Of a stretch of 64,000 nt of DNA, positions 45,570-56,999 are shown in pieces. Origin of the DNA: Arabidopsis thaliana. Lineage: Eukaryota > Streptophyta > Magnoliopsida > Brassicales > Brassicaceae. The notes below the pieces were generated by a model. That model saw nothing but the letters and a program-made list of their open reading frames with translations, was not told where the DNA came from and did not search any database. Made by a program: the position numbers and the translations under genes. Position 1 is the first letter of the stretch; every line of letters starts with the position of its first letter. Where the stretch lies: contig NC_003071.7 in the NCBI RefSeq assembly GCF_000001735.4, positions 16,901,443 to 16,965,442 on the forward strand, in the 5' to 3' direction.

Positions 45570-47095
45570 TTAGGCTTTTTGTAGCACCTCCTTTGCTTTG
45601 TTTACCCATACGCTGAATATGTCGTCCGCGAACAAAACAAAATGCACCTTGATAAGAATAAGAATACGAGATCAAAAAAGTGTCAGTCACTTAGCGGGAA
45701 GTGCAACAATCTAGACAAGAGAAACTTATCTTTACCTCTTTAAAGTCAGTAGAGAATTGTTTGATGGTTGAAATACCTATCGCAGCAGCTTCATCAAAAG
45801 GATATCTAACAAAAACAATTGATTTCGAACATAAGGTTTCACTTTCACCTTGCACAAACTTTCCAAGAGTTGTCAATCACTAAAGGTAAAAAATTAGATG
45901 GATTGGTCTAGTAGCAAATCATACTCACTCTAAGAGCAAAAAAACTAAATAGGAAAACAATATGAACAACTTAGGTCTCTGGTTGTGACAACTTTACCCG
46001 TAAATCCCACAAGATATGGCAGGAAATGCAATGTATTTGATATTGTTTTCCTTTGCAACTCTCAGACTATTTCTGTAGCAAGAAAAAAGATGAATTGTTG
46101 GTACCAGAGGAAACAAACATGTCAAGTATAGTAAACGAGAGAAACAGTGTTTACGCTTACTTGTACGAATTGGTGAGAGATTCTTGAGGGTTGACATCTG
46201 AGTCATAGATAGGTCCAACAGTGTGAATCACACGCGATGCAGGCAAGTTAAAACCCCTGTTCCAATTTTTCAATCCAACTGGTTTCCATCACTCAACAAT
46301 ACCAATTTCAAACTACCTCAATCTACATTTATACACGAGTTAAAAAAAGGGTAATCTCACGGAGTAATTCTTGCTTCTCCAGTTGGACAACGGACTCCAG
46401 GACGAACTTCAGGAACCTCATAGCATGCAGCTCTGAGTTGTGGCCCAGCAGCTCTATGTATTGCTGTCACATACATAATCAGATTTCAGATTACACCAGC
46501 ACAATCACACAATGGCATTGGATTGAACAGGACAAAGGATCCTAAAACATACCTCCATCAGCACCACCACCACCTAACATACGCTCATTTGCTGGATTGA
46601 CCTGACGAAACAGACTTCCTAAGTCAAACTAATCATGCAGCAAAATTCGAGAGACCTAATTATACAATTCAAGATCCTATCAAACCATTTTCATCACCAA
46701 CGCTCAAGTTTCCATCTAATTTTAGAAATATATCAATTGTGGGAAAACCAGCCCTAGAATTTTGAATTGATTGAGAAAGAGAGAGACTTTACAATAGCAT
46801 CGGAGGAAGAATCAACAGACCACTTGGTGATGTCTCCTTTAAGGATCTTAAGAAGGCTAGAATCAGACAAATTGAAAACAGCTCCTTCGTCACCAGAAGC
46901 CATGGACGATGATACAGTTGTCAAGCGAGAAGAGAGAGTAGACGAAGAAGAAGCGATCGTGTGGAAATTATTAACGGCGAAGGAGATCAGAGAAGCTCTC
47001 GAGGAAGAAGACGAAGTTGGTCTAAGGATCGTCGAGCTCGAGTGTAGTAATCCAGGGAGACTCGAGAGTCCAGAGGTCAACCATTGTCGTCTCAT
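45570..47095 (-). CDS. Macrodomain (ADP-ribose binding) protein, probably organellar
   Basis: Appr-1''-p-type macrodomain that binds or hydrolyses ADP-ribose derivatives. Minus-strand exons 47095-46793, 46601-46553, 46463-46361, 46256-46161, 46072-45998, 45805-45736 and 45647-45570 give 257 aa. Macrodomain motifs: LKILKGDITKW near residue 83, VNPANERMLGGGGADGAIHR near 102 (the ADP-ribose-binding loop), IHTVGPIYDS near 150 and AFPAISCGIYGYPFDEAA near 184. The first 64 residues are Ser/Thr-rich with Arg, like a plastid or mitochondrial targeting sequence. A second Met (MASGDEG, residue 65) begins just before the domain, so an untargeted form is possible. Its last codons and 3' UTR are duplicated at 13815-14035. 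Recalled as At2g40600. Confidence 0.93.
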
Positions 47096-47678
47096 TTGAG
47101 TCGTGCGTGACCAAATTCACGGGGTTTTGGCCCATTACTAATAGTGATGATAATGGCCTACTTATGGGCCTGATTAGATGAGAAAGCACTCAAAGATTTC
47201 ATAAACATCAAATTGTGATGTGATGGATACAATCATACAAGTTTACTACAAGATACAATGGCTTATTTTTGGCGGGGTTGCTATTAGAGATGATAATGTG
47301 GTTTACACATTTGATTTTCGTTTGGTGAACCGGTTTGTCCGGATAGTTTATAATCGTGTATATAAACACTTTGTGTAAGGAAAAAAAAAAAAACCTTTGT
47401 AGTTGATTAAATAAAATTCGAAATTATTAAATCAATTCATGTGTAATTTCATTCTTTTGGGCGTCGATATTGGCTTATAAAGAGAAGAAAAAAATCCAAT
47501 AAACATGTAAAAAAACCTTGCTTTTTTGTAGGCACAATGAAAATACAACCATTGAAGCAATAATTCGTAAATAAGAGAAAAAAAAGGCTAAGCTAATTAA
47601 GCGGGTGCTTACGAGCCACCTCAGCAATATGCAGCCACGTCAGCACCCAAAACAGAGAGATGTGGATGATGGTTTGGA
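47096..47678. other. Intergenic region: macrodomain promoter and EXPA8 3' end
   Basis: The right part (47520-47678) is the EXPA8 3' UTR. The left part has a GGCCCAT-type element near 47128-47135 and serves as the macrodomain gene promoter. No other gene is seen. Confidence 0.5.
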
Positions 47679-49030
47679 TCAGAACTGACCACCTTGGTAG
47701 GTTTGTCCGAACTGCCAATTAGAAGGAGCCACGTCGTTGCTAACGAGTGTGCGACCATCGCTGGTCGTTACCTGGAAGGAAAGGCTTTGGTCGTTCATGT
47801 ATGAATTGCTCTGCCAGTTTTGTCCCCAGTTTCTAGACATCGCTTGCCACGACTGTGTTTTTGAGCCTTTGATTGAGACGGCGTGTACGTCTCCTGCTCC
47901 TCCTACGTTGGAGATCAGAACGAGGTTGAAGTATGAGTGTCCGTTGATCGTAAACCTTATTCCTCCTTTCTTCATACATGGTACTCTGCAATAATCACGT
48001 AAAAACACCGACAAAATTAAGCCATTATTTAAGAAACATGGACTTATACATACAAGATCTTGCATAGGCTATTGCTTAATAGTGTGGTTTTAGTGTTAAA
48101 CATTATCAGAAAAATGCTATATCCCATTTAAGACCCAAAAAACATATACTATTTAGTTAAGATAAGCTCATTAAATAGAGATTAATTAGGAACAAATTCT
48201 TTGTTGGGTATTAAGTTTTAACTATGGTAGCTACTAGCTACAAAAGACTTGTCTATTAGTTTCGGACTAGTAAATTTATAAGGTAAAGGTTGGTTTTGTT
48301 AAAAAAAAGTGTGTTTTTCTTTTCCCAAATAAACCTACAATTTTAATGTTTTGAAAATTTGTTAATAGTAAACACTACTATATATGGATTGGGACTACAT
48401 GTTAAAAACTGTCAGTTAATTGTCTTTTCGCAATCTTATCACTTAGCGTCCCAAGTTTAAAGAAAAGTAAACGGACCTTCGGAAAGAGACAGGAACAATG
48501 CCGGCACGATACTGAGCGATCTGAAGAAAAGCTGGCTCGGCGAGGTCGAAATGCTGAAGAGGAGGATTGCACCAACCTCCATTATCGTTGGAGAGGCCAG
48601 GGTTAGGTGGGCAAAAGTTTGTAGCTGTGACGGTGATGGTTGACCCGAGACACCACCTCGGGTCATCGTTACACTTCATCTCATAGCACGCGCCACACGT
48701 GAGTCCGTTGTTGAATAGAGCCGTACTTAAAGCCGCCGTGTTCGTCCCGTAACCTTGGCCATACAAATTTCCATAGCCACAAGCTCCGCCTGATTTGTGC
48801 ATGCCACTTGTTAGCTAACTTACACGTGGATAAAGAGACAATTTAGCTAACTTATGCATTTTTAGATATTGGGATTGGTCATACGTACCCATGGTGCCGG
48901 AAGCATCTTCGCCGCCGTAAAACGTGGCGTGACCACCTTGCCAACCTCCGTCGTCTCCATGAGTTCCTTGGAGGAATAATACGGATATAATTGAGATTAT
49001 TGAATATTTTAAGTATGATGGAGTGTACAT
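47679..49030 (-). CDS. EXPA8: Alpha-expansin
   Basis: Secreted cell-wall loosening protein that disrupts cellulose-xyloglucan contacts without hydrolysis. Minus-strand exons 49030-48889, 48789-48477 and 47985-47679 give 253 aa. The signal peptide is residues 1 to about 25 (hydrophobic [17 protein letters not shown]). The DPBB/GH45-like domain follows: [20 protein letters not shown], conserved Cys residues, the alpha-specific NGGWCNPP and the HFDLA motif. The C-terminal CBM63 domain has the aromatic residues [12 protein letters not shown] and ends [12 protein letters not shown]. Intron positions are those usual for EXPA genes. A TATA box lies about 110 bp before the ATG. Recalled as At2g40610. 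Confidence 0.95.
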
Positions 49031-49138
49031 GTTTTGTTGTTTTTTGTTGAGGAGGGGTTAGTTATTTCGGTTGTGAGTATCGGAGATGATTTGATGAGAA
49101 TCGTGAATAATATGGAATCTACAAATGGAAGGAATGGG

Positions 49139-49147
49139 TATATATAG
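49139..49147 (-). promoter_or_regulatory. TATA box of EXPA8
   Basis: CTATATATA on the minus strand, about 110 bp upstream of the start codon; position suits a leader of about 75 nt. Confidence 0.55.
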
Positions 49148-51585
49148 GGGTACTCGAGTGAATAATTGTGCCAAGCGATAATCATATTTAAATGTTTACT
49201 ATATGAAGTACATTGGGGTGTCTCTAATTCTTTCACCTTTTTGGGTATTTAGTTGATTTATTTATTCGTATTTTTGACCAATTTGCGAGAGAATTGTGCC
49301 TTTTATTTCTCGTTAAATCCCAATGAATATCCTTATTATCTTTTGGTATTCTTTCATACATTAATACACACATAGGGGTTTTTTTCTCCAACGAAATGGA
49401 ACATCAAATTTAGAAATGGCCAAATGGGTGACTTGTGTGGATAACTAGAAGCAAAGTCAACAATGTATGCCACCGTTAACCTTGAGCAGAGTAAGATATA
49501 TTTATTTTATTTTTTGTTGCGGCCAGATTTATATATGTATTGTAAAATATGTTTGTGGACAACAAAATTAAACAGTTAGAAAAGAAAAAAATGTGAATGG
49601 ATCATTAATGATATAATAAGATCAAGGGACTTTGAAGGTTGTGGCCACATGCAAATGTTGCGGTTAGACCAACTTCGATTCCTAATCAAGTGGCCCATAC
49701 TTGCACATGCTTCAATACACTTAAGTATTTATTAATTTGTCTTTTACTTCATTTTACGTTGGTCATAACTCATAAGATCATACCTCACATTTTTGTTGAA
49801 GGTTTTTTTTTTGTTGTTGATAAAATACTATTTTTGTGTGTTAAAAGTTATACAACAAAAGACTTGTAATCAATGCATCATCATGTTCAACGGGCAATTT
49901 ACTTTGAAAAACTTAGATCAGTTTAAGAATCTTATCACGGTTCCTCTTAGATATATAAATATTTACATAGGATGATAATCAAGTTTTTCTTATACTTTAT
50001 TTTGTCACTGTTGCATTTACGTAGTGATGGCCTCCATGTCGGGAGCCTATCCAAATATTTTGTGGGTGGAGGAGTCGAATTACAGATGACAAAATAACGG
50101 TTTAAGTGAACATATTCAAACATGAGCTTAATTATGAGCACATTAGAATTTAAAATAAGGGCGTACACATTGTTTTGAAATATGAGCACATTGGAATTTG
50201 GAAGTAATTTTTATCAGCTGCAATCCTTGTTAGTATAGTTTCCGGATTTTACTTTCTAAAATAATAAGCGGGAATAACGCACAGTCTAGAATTTAGACTT
50301 TCGTATCACTTCTATTTTTGTTCGGATCACCTTAAAATTTTGGAAATTGGAACCATATCAAAGATTTAATCTTACGAACTAGCGGGTGTTGACTATATAA
50401 AGATATTCACCAAATCAACAATTGGTGTGTTAATTCATATGATGCTTTCGACTTTATAGTATATAGATATTCGATAAACAACTACTACAGATTTTGTTTT
50501 TTTGTTCCTTTGTTGAAAATGAGCTTAATAGTCATGGTTCTTTAGAATATTTTAATTGATCTTGTTAGCATGCCAATGATGAATTGATACTATGCATATG
50601 ACAACAACTAGTTCTTTCATACATCGTGCTCATTTCTTATTGTATATTTCGTGTAGGCATATATAGATATACTTCATGTGGAACTAGCTTTTATTTTTTT
50701 TGTAAGTCGTCAGTACATTTTATATTTATTGAATGATATATTATGATCACTTAAATTTTTATGGCAACATATCAGTTTAGTGGTTGATTAGCTCTGAATT
50801 TCAGAAATTTGCGATTTTCATGTAATCAAGTTTTAAGACAAAATTTTCCAAAATTGTTAGGGTTTAAATACGAATTATGTATATGCTTAGTTATTTAAAT
50901 TACCTGGATTGACTAGACAGGCCACTAATACATTAAAAAATATTAGTAAGTGGGTCAGTAGATAGCCCTACCATGTTACAAGCACATGCAAAGGCCGCTT
51001 CGACGTTTTAACGCTCTCATGCATTTCTTTGATACGTCATTTTCTTGTGTCCCCTTTAATCCTTTATACATCCTATTCCTTAGTTACTCTTCTATATATC
51101 TATTGTATGCTTAAGTGCCTAAACGTGATCAACTAAAACAGCCATATTACCCATATATAGGTTTTTTGCTAAGAAGGTAAATATTTCATTAGAAAAATGA
51201 AAAATGTTTAGAATTATACAAAGTAAGTCCTAAAGTTTGGTCCCATGGAAAAAAAGAATAAAAACATGGAAGCGAAACCCAATCAGTCTATCGACATCAA
51301 CAAAAGCGGTGAAACTTTCAGAATCAATGAAGTGATAACCGATTATGAAATGATTACCCATATATAGGTTACTTCGTAAGTCCCTACAAATTAAGAAATG
51401 TATTTTGATTTTGGCAGAAAACAAACAAGGATTTTTGTAAGAAAACTACTACTGTATATGTTTGTTATTTTTGGGAAAGGTTTACTATTATCTTTTTTCT
51501 CGTCGGAAAAAGTTTATTAAAGAGAGCAAAATTAGGTAAATTAGGCAAAAGTTTATTAAAGTTTATTAATTAGGTAAAATTAGGT

Positions 51586-51947
51586 TTACAGTGGCGGGAC
51601 AGAGTTGCAGCGCTTACTTGCTAGATATGTGTTGCAAGCATCGATACATACCATTTGGAGAGAACGCAATGAGCGTAAACATGGTACACGACCCAACCCA
51701 TCTAGTCGTCTTATCAAATGGATTGATATACACATTCGCAATCAACTTTCGGCTCTCAAAATCAGTGGCGATCAGAGATACAACAATGGACTCCAACTTT
51801 GGTTTGCATCAAGGAGGATACATTGAGAAAAGTGATTAAGAGTTTCTATTTAAAATTTTCAAAGCTTCTTTAAAAAATTGTTGCACTTGTTGTAAAAACG
51901 TTCAGTTCTCTTTTTGAATCTAATTTAACATTAAATTCAAAAAAAAA
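51586..51947 (+). mobile_element. 5'-truncated LINE retrotransposon 3' end
   Basis: The plus-strand frame 51605-51826 reads LLARYVLQASIHTIWRERNE and later LQLWFASRR, which I recognise as the C-terminal tail of plant non-LTR reverse transcriptase ORF2 (Ta11/ATLINE type). It is followed by a short 3' UTR and a poly-A run. The target duplication aaaattaggt flanks it at 51576-51585 and 51948-51957. The LINE signature is complete: truncated 5' end, poly-A tail and duplicated target. Only about 360 bp remain. Confidence 0.85.
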
Positions 51948-53361
51948 AAAATTAGGTAAACTCATACAGTAAGTCACACAACACATAAAGTACCATCATA
52001 TATAGGTTTTATTAAAGAGAGCAATATTCACTATGTTGATATAATTTTTTAAAAAAATCCACCAAGAAGAAGAATACTATGATATATATACTATTTTAGA
52101 TCGACAGTGGGACTAGTTTTAGTTTTGAAAACTACCGTCTTCTTTTTGGTAAGATTTCTTGACATAGAATCTTTTAGTGGTTGGTTGAATCTTAATTTAA
52201 TAGGTAAAGGTTTACTATCAGTGTACACATCTACTATGAAATTAATCGAAAGATTTTAAATAGTTTAGTTTCTTTGTTAATAAAATTTTCGACTACATTC
52301 ATTGCCAATGAGACACTCATCTATTTTTTGAAGCTGGATAAGAGCAAGAATCAATTGATGCAAAAAAACTGTTGAATTGTATCCACAAAAAGGTCACGTG
52401 AGGTCTATCCAAAGATGAACCAAACTAAAGGGACCATACTTTAAGTAACCATCACAAGGTTTTTGTCTATTTGTTGCCCCAAAACTATTGGGACTCTCCA
52501 TAACTACGTGCCTGAAAAATGGTTATGTCCAAAGAGAGAACGTCATTTCAATGACCCAACTTCTAAGAGCCGACACCAAGATAAATAAACTTCAATTGTT
52601 CTTGAGCTTTTCTCAAGATATAGTTGAGAGATTCTCATGTGAGTATTTAATTTTGTTGTTTGGTAGTTAGGGCACCTTATAAGTGGCTTCAACATGGCTA
52701 GTTTGGTTCATGTAATTTGTGTCTTGACCCGGTTTAACACGTAACCCTCCTCTAGTTTCTAATTAGCTTAAGTGGGTTTTTCAAAATCTCCATATGTTCC
52801 AACGAAACTACGTTTGGTTTGTGCTTTGTAGTGCGGACGTTAGGGTTCTAATGGGAATTATCTTGAGAACCTTGTGCTTGAAGCAAAAGTACATGTGGAA
52901 CTATAAAAGTAGCCAATTCCATGCCCAACGAATAGAAATTTTCCTACAAATCCAATTTACTGGAAATGAAAATAACACAAAGTGATGTAGCTAGGAGACC
53001 TGCAAAACAAAACACTTTCTGATCTGGTTCAAGCCAAAGCCAAATCCAAATTCAACCATCTATCATAGGGATGATTGACGAAAGCAACTAGGGAATCATG
53101 ACAACATAAAGAAACAGAAATATGATCTGTTTATAATTCAGTAGCTCCCCAGGAGAACAAGATGAATCAGGAAATGAGAAATCAGACAAGTTAAAACAAC
53201 TGTGGTCTCTAAAGTTGAAACCCCAAAACCCCCCAAAAAACCAGTTTTACAGAATAAAAAATGAATCCGACTGTCACGAAGATGTTACTTTTTAGCTAAA
53301 GATTTCAAGGGAGGGCGAAAGAATAGGTTTATCGACAAAGGGGAATCTGGGAAAGGCAGCC

Positions 53362-55430
53362 TCACATAGTGCTGCTGCTTTCACTGACGGTGTCAGACCT
53401 ACCAAAGTTTGAGCCTCTGCCACAGCTGCTAATGTCAAGCCCCTGTAACCGGCCAAGATGGTCTTCATGCATTGCCTCTGAATAGGAATGAGATTGAGCC
53501 GGGGCATTAGAAGTAGCGTGATGCATAAGCTGATGAGCGGTGGGAGGGTTTGTGCGAGAAGATTGGTTCTGGTTGTTGTTAGGCTGGAAGAGATGAAACT
53601 GATGAGTCATTTGTTGCAGGTTTTGAGCATCGGTTTGTTGCTGATGATGATGTTGAAAGAAGGATTGTTGTGGTTGTTGCTGATATTGCATGTGTGCCAT
53701 TCCGAGGTTATAAGCATCCGCGGGTGAGACTTCTCCCGTGGCGAATTTCAGCCTCTCAACTTCCTTTTTCAGTTGCTCGTTCAGTGCTGCCGAGGGAACT
53801 CATTAGTAAACGACCTTAAACCCCAAATAATCATATAAAGTGAGGGATTGAGAGATTAATCCATACCATCTCGCAACTTAGCTTGTTGTTCCATGACCTG
53901 TAAACGAAGCTTGAGCTCTGTATTCTCAGATGACAAACCAGTTGTGTCTCTCTGTAAGAAGCAAGTTATTAGGCCGTAGATGAGAAACTGAATGTTATTG
54001 CAGTAACTGAAAAATGTGCAAAGAAGGAGAATGTATAAGAAACCTGGAACAAAGACAACTGTGCTGAAAGGGTAGTAGCTTCAGTTTGCAAGGTCTGAAC
54101 TTTCCTCTCGAGCTCCAAGATATACCGAGCCTTCCTCTCTTTCGAACGAGCAGCAGACTGTCGATTAGCAATTATCCTGCACAGAGTGCATGAGACAGGA
54201 TTAGACACTTTGGAGCATCAATTAATAAAAGTCACAAGAACAGTCATGCAATTAATAGTGACCATCACCAAAGAATCATCCGAGAGATTACATTAGATCA
54301 CCCTTAACCCTATTGACACAGATCAGATCTCACACAAAGCTAATTCCCAAACAATTTGAACCAAAGTCACTTGAAACTATAATTTCCAATTCCAAACAGT
54401 TGACTACTAAAAGTGAATGTAAAAAAGGGATCATCTTGAAAGCCATACCACACAAAAAAACATCATCAAATATGATCTCTAACCAAACAGGAATTGAACA
54501 GACCAATCAAGCAAAAGCTAGTACAAAAAAAAATTAGTTGGGGGCCATAAAATCATCATGAAAGAGACACATTCTCACAGAATTCAACTTGGAATTTAGA
54601 CAAAAAAGCAAACTTATGGGTCCCTCATGGTCTCTCTCTCTCAGCAGGAAAGACCTAAAATAAAAAAGCAGCATAGTAGAAGCTATAACTAAAATTTCAG
54701 TTAAAAATCAGTTATCGTTGAGATTCGAGATCATAGTCAAAAAGAAAAGGTGATGTACTCACGTAACCAAGAAAAACAAAAAGATCTCCAAAAGAACACC
54801 TAATGACTAATGCATCACATCAACATCAAAAGATTACATATTCATCAATAAAAGGTCATAAAGAAACTGCCTTTCTTCCCCACGAATTGTAAACAAAAGC
54901 ATAAAACAAGGAACTAGATTTCAATCATATCAAACAAAATTCTCGACGTTTGGGGATTAAAGATGAAACCTTTTAGCTCTTTTAGGGTCGACGACCCAAA
55001 GCTCAGCGAGCTTATCAGGAGCCATAGCTTTCTTAGCCTCAATTGACTCCAAAGTCGAAGAGCCATCAACGGAGAGGCTATGCCTGTGTCGAGGTCTCGA
55101 ATTCCCAGCCTCCGCACCTCCATTCTCAGCGGAAAACGGGTTATCAGACCTAGGAGCAGAAGGACCAGCCGAATCGGATGCGGATCCGGATCCGGATCCA
55201 AGTTTCTCAATGTCCATGTATGAGCAAAAGAGATCATCTTCGGATCCAAGCTCATCGAATCCTCCGAATGGTTCAGAGAGATCCAGATCTTCAGGGAGAC
55301 GGAATTGGACCTCCGAATGTGCTCTCCGGTGGTACGGACCACGAACTGGCGCAGGTGTCGGAGCTGTGGCTAAAGGCGGGCATTGCGAGAGATTGCTCTG
55401 GTTTGGTTGTGGGTTAGAAGGATCCTCCAT
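53362..55430 (-). CDS. bZIP18: Group I bZIP transcription factor
   Basis: Minus-strand exons 55430-54970, 54176-54044, 53951-53867 and 53786-53362 give 367 aa, as recalled for bZIP18. The basic region [20 protein letters not shown] (from about residue 155) has Lys in place of the usual Arg in N-x7-R/K, the hallmark of group I (VIP1-like) bZIPs. The leucine zipper extends through [19 protein letters not shown], and a second coiled part ends [16 protein letters not shown]. The N-terminus carries YHRRAHSEV, a basic-x-x-Ser motif used by relatives for 14-3-3 or kinase control. The C-terminus is Gln/His-rich. Leader DNA upstream carries an (AG)9 tract. Group I members act in reproductive and stress gene regulation. 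Recalled as At2g40620. Confidence 0.95.
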
Positions 55431-56999
55431 ATCTGGATCGTCCTTCTTCTTCTTATTTTCTCTCTGTTTCGCGCCCTCTGTCTATCTGTCGGAATCGGAC
55501 AGCGAAAGAGAGAGAGAGAGAGAGGGAGAGATTCAGATATCACGTTGTGTCCGAAGGTGATGATGATGGCCACAAAAAAACACGGAACAGGCTCCAAAAC
55601 AGCGTCGTTTGTGAGATCTTTTATCTTTTTAACCCTTGTTTTCGTCTATCCAAACTTTCAAGCTGTCTTTTGATCACACAAATCATATACTTCTCTTTTT
55701 ACATTTGATCTTATTCACATATACATAGAAACATATAAATTACAATTCCTTGTTCAACAATATTTTTGTTTTTCATTAAATATCTTTTACTAAAACAAAA
55801 TAATCGCATAAAATATTGTGTATAAAGCTTAATATTATTTTCATTTTAGCTATTTATAAAAAATATTGATAGATCCAAATTAGAATGTTTACTTAAATTT
55901 CAAAGTTAATTTTAGTAATGTTTTATCGCGGGTTTATGTGAAAATATAGTTAGAAAACTTTTTGAAAATTTGGAGCGAAAAGTTCGTTACCAACGGCATC
56001 TTATCATATGTGTAGAACATTGGAAAAAAAACGTTTGAAGATTTGGATTCAATAAATAAAAGGAAATACATTAAACTTTTTGTTATTTTAGACATTTCAC
56101 AAAAAATAGTAAATAAGCCTTTATAACTTTTTTAATATATACGAACTTTAGGAAACATAATACGATCCAAACACATTTGCTTCTAAAACTACTTTCCAAA
56201 ACCATTCTACATCCAAAAACTAGCTTAACCAATTTTAAAACCGATTCAATCAATATCAATATATATACACACACAAAATTTAGACTAATATGTATTTTAC
56301 TATTTTGTCGTTATCGTTACATATAAAATGCTTAGTAGATTTTTATATCAATAATATAATCAAAAATCTAAATAATTAAATTCACCGTAAACGACAGAAA
56401 AAAACTTAGATTTGTTGTATTTCACATCTATTTAAAGACTAAAATCTTATAAAATGAATGAAGTTTTTTGTTCTTGGCATTTTTAGTAAATACTAAAATC
56501 TTATATAGTGATTGATATACATATGTAATTTCTCTAAATAATAATTTGTAAATGTGTGGGGTAAAATATGAACAAGTGAGTTTTGGTGGGAGTAAAAGTG
56601 AAAAAGACATTAGTAATTAGAGAATTAGTGAAATTGACGAAAGAGCCCTACTTGATGATATTTCGAGAATATAAAAGGCTCAAAGGTTAGCGGCCGAAAA
56701 AACGAGGAAGCTCTCTCCTTTATAACAAAACCTCAACACTTCACCATTTGAATTCAAAATCCCTTTTCTCTTCTGTCTCTCATCGATTTATCCCCAAATA
56801 TACTTTCTTCTTCGTCCTCACCTCACTCCTCTACACAATTTATCTAAACCTAATCTTAGTTATTCAAAGCTTGCTCTCGAATCCCCTTATGTGTGTACCC
56901 GTTTAGAAGAAACTGTTGCGTTTTCGTTTGTGTGTGGACTCTTTCTGGGTGGATTCGACATCTGGGTTTTTGGAAAAGAGAGATCTTTCTGGTGTGTAA
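55431..56999. other. Divergent promoter region, bZIP18 and the unknown gene
   Basis: 1.6 kb between two divergent genes. The left 150 bp is the bZIP18 leader. The middle is AT-rich and featureless. From about 56690 there is a pyrimidine-rich leader for the right-hand gene. No other gene is seen. Confidence 0.5.
55507..55524. repeat. (AG)9 microsatellite in bZIP18 leader
   Basis: Nine perfect AG units, CT on the transcribed strand, about 80-95 bp before the bZIP18 ATG. Confidence 0.9.

Larger units (their letters stand above)
49031..53361. other. 4.3 kb gene-poor region with a LINE fragment
   Basis: The left end is the EXPA8 promoter and the right end the bZIP18 3' UTR (from about 53100). 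Between lie AT-rich DNA, an 18-bp direct repeat atgagcacatt[a/g]gaattt (50134-50151 and 50182-50199), the LINE 3' end at 51586-51947, and recurrent phrases such as catatataggt (51153, 51358, 52000) and ttattaaagagagcaa (51513, 52010). A frame at 51230-51424 (minus) is open but unrecognised. Confidence 0.5.

Noticed and set aside
51230..51424. Open minus-strand frame (SESFTAFVDVDRLIGF) as a gene fragment
   Set aside because: I could not tie it to any family; left as unassigned intergenic DNA.
55178..55560. Plus-strand frames opposite bZIP18 exon 1
   Set aside because: Antisense shadows of a GC-richer coding exon; no domain and no matching codon character.
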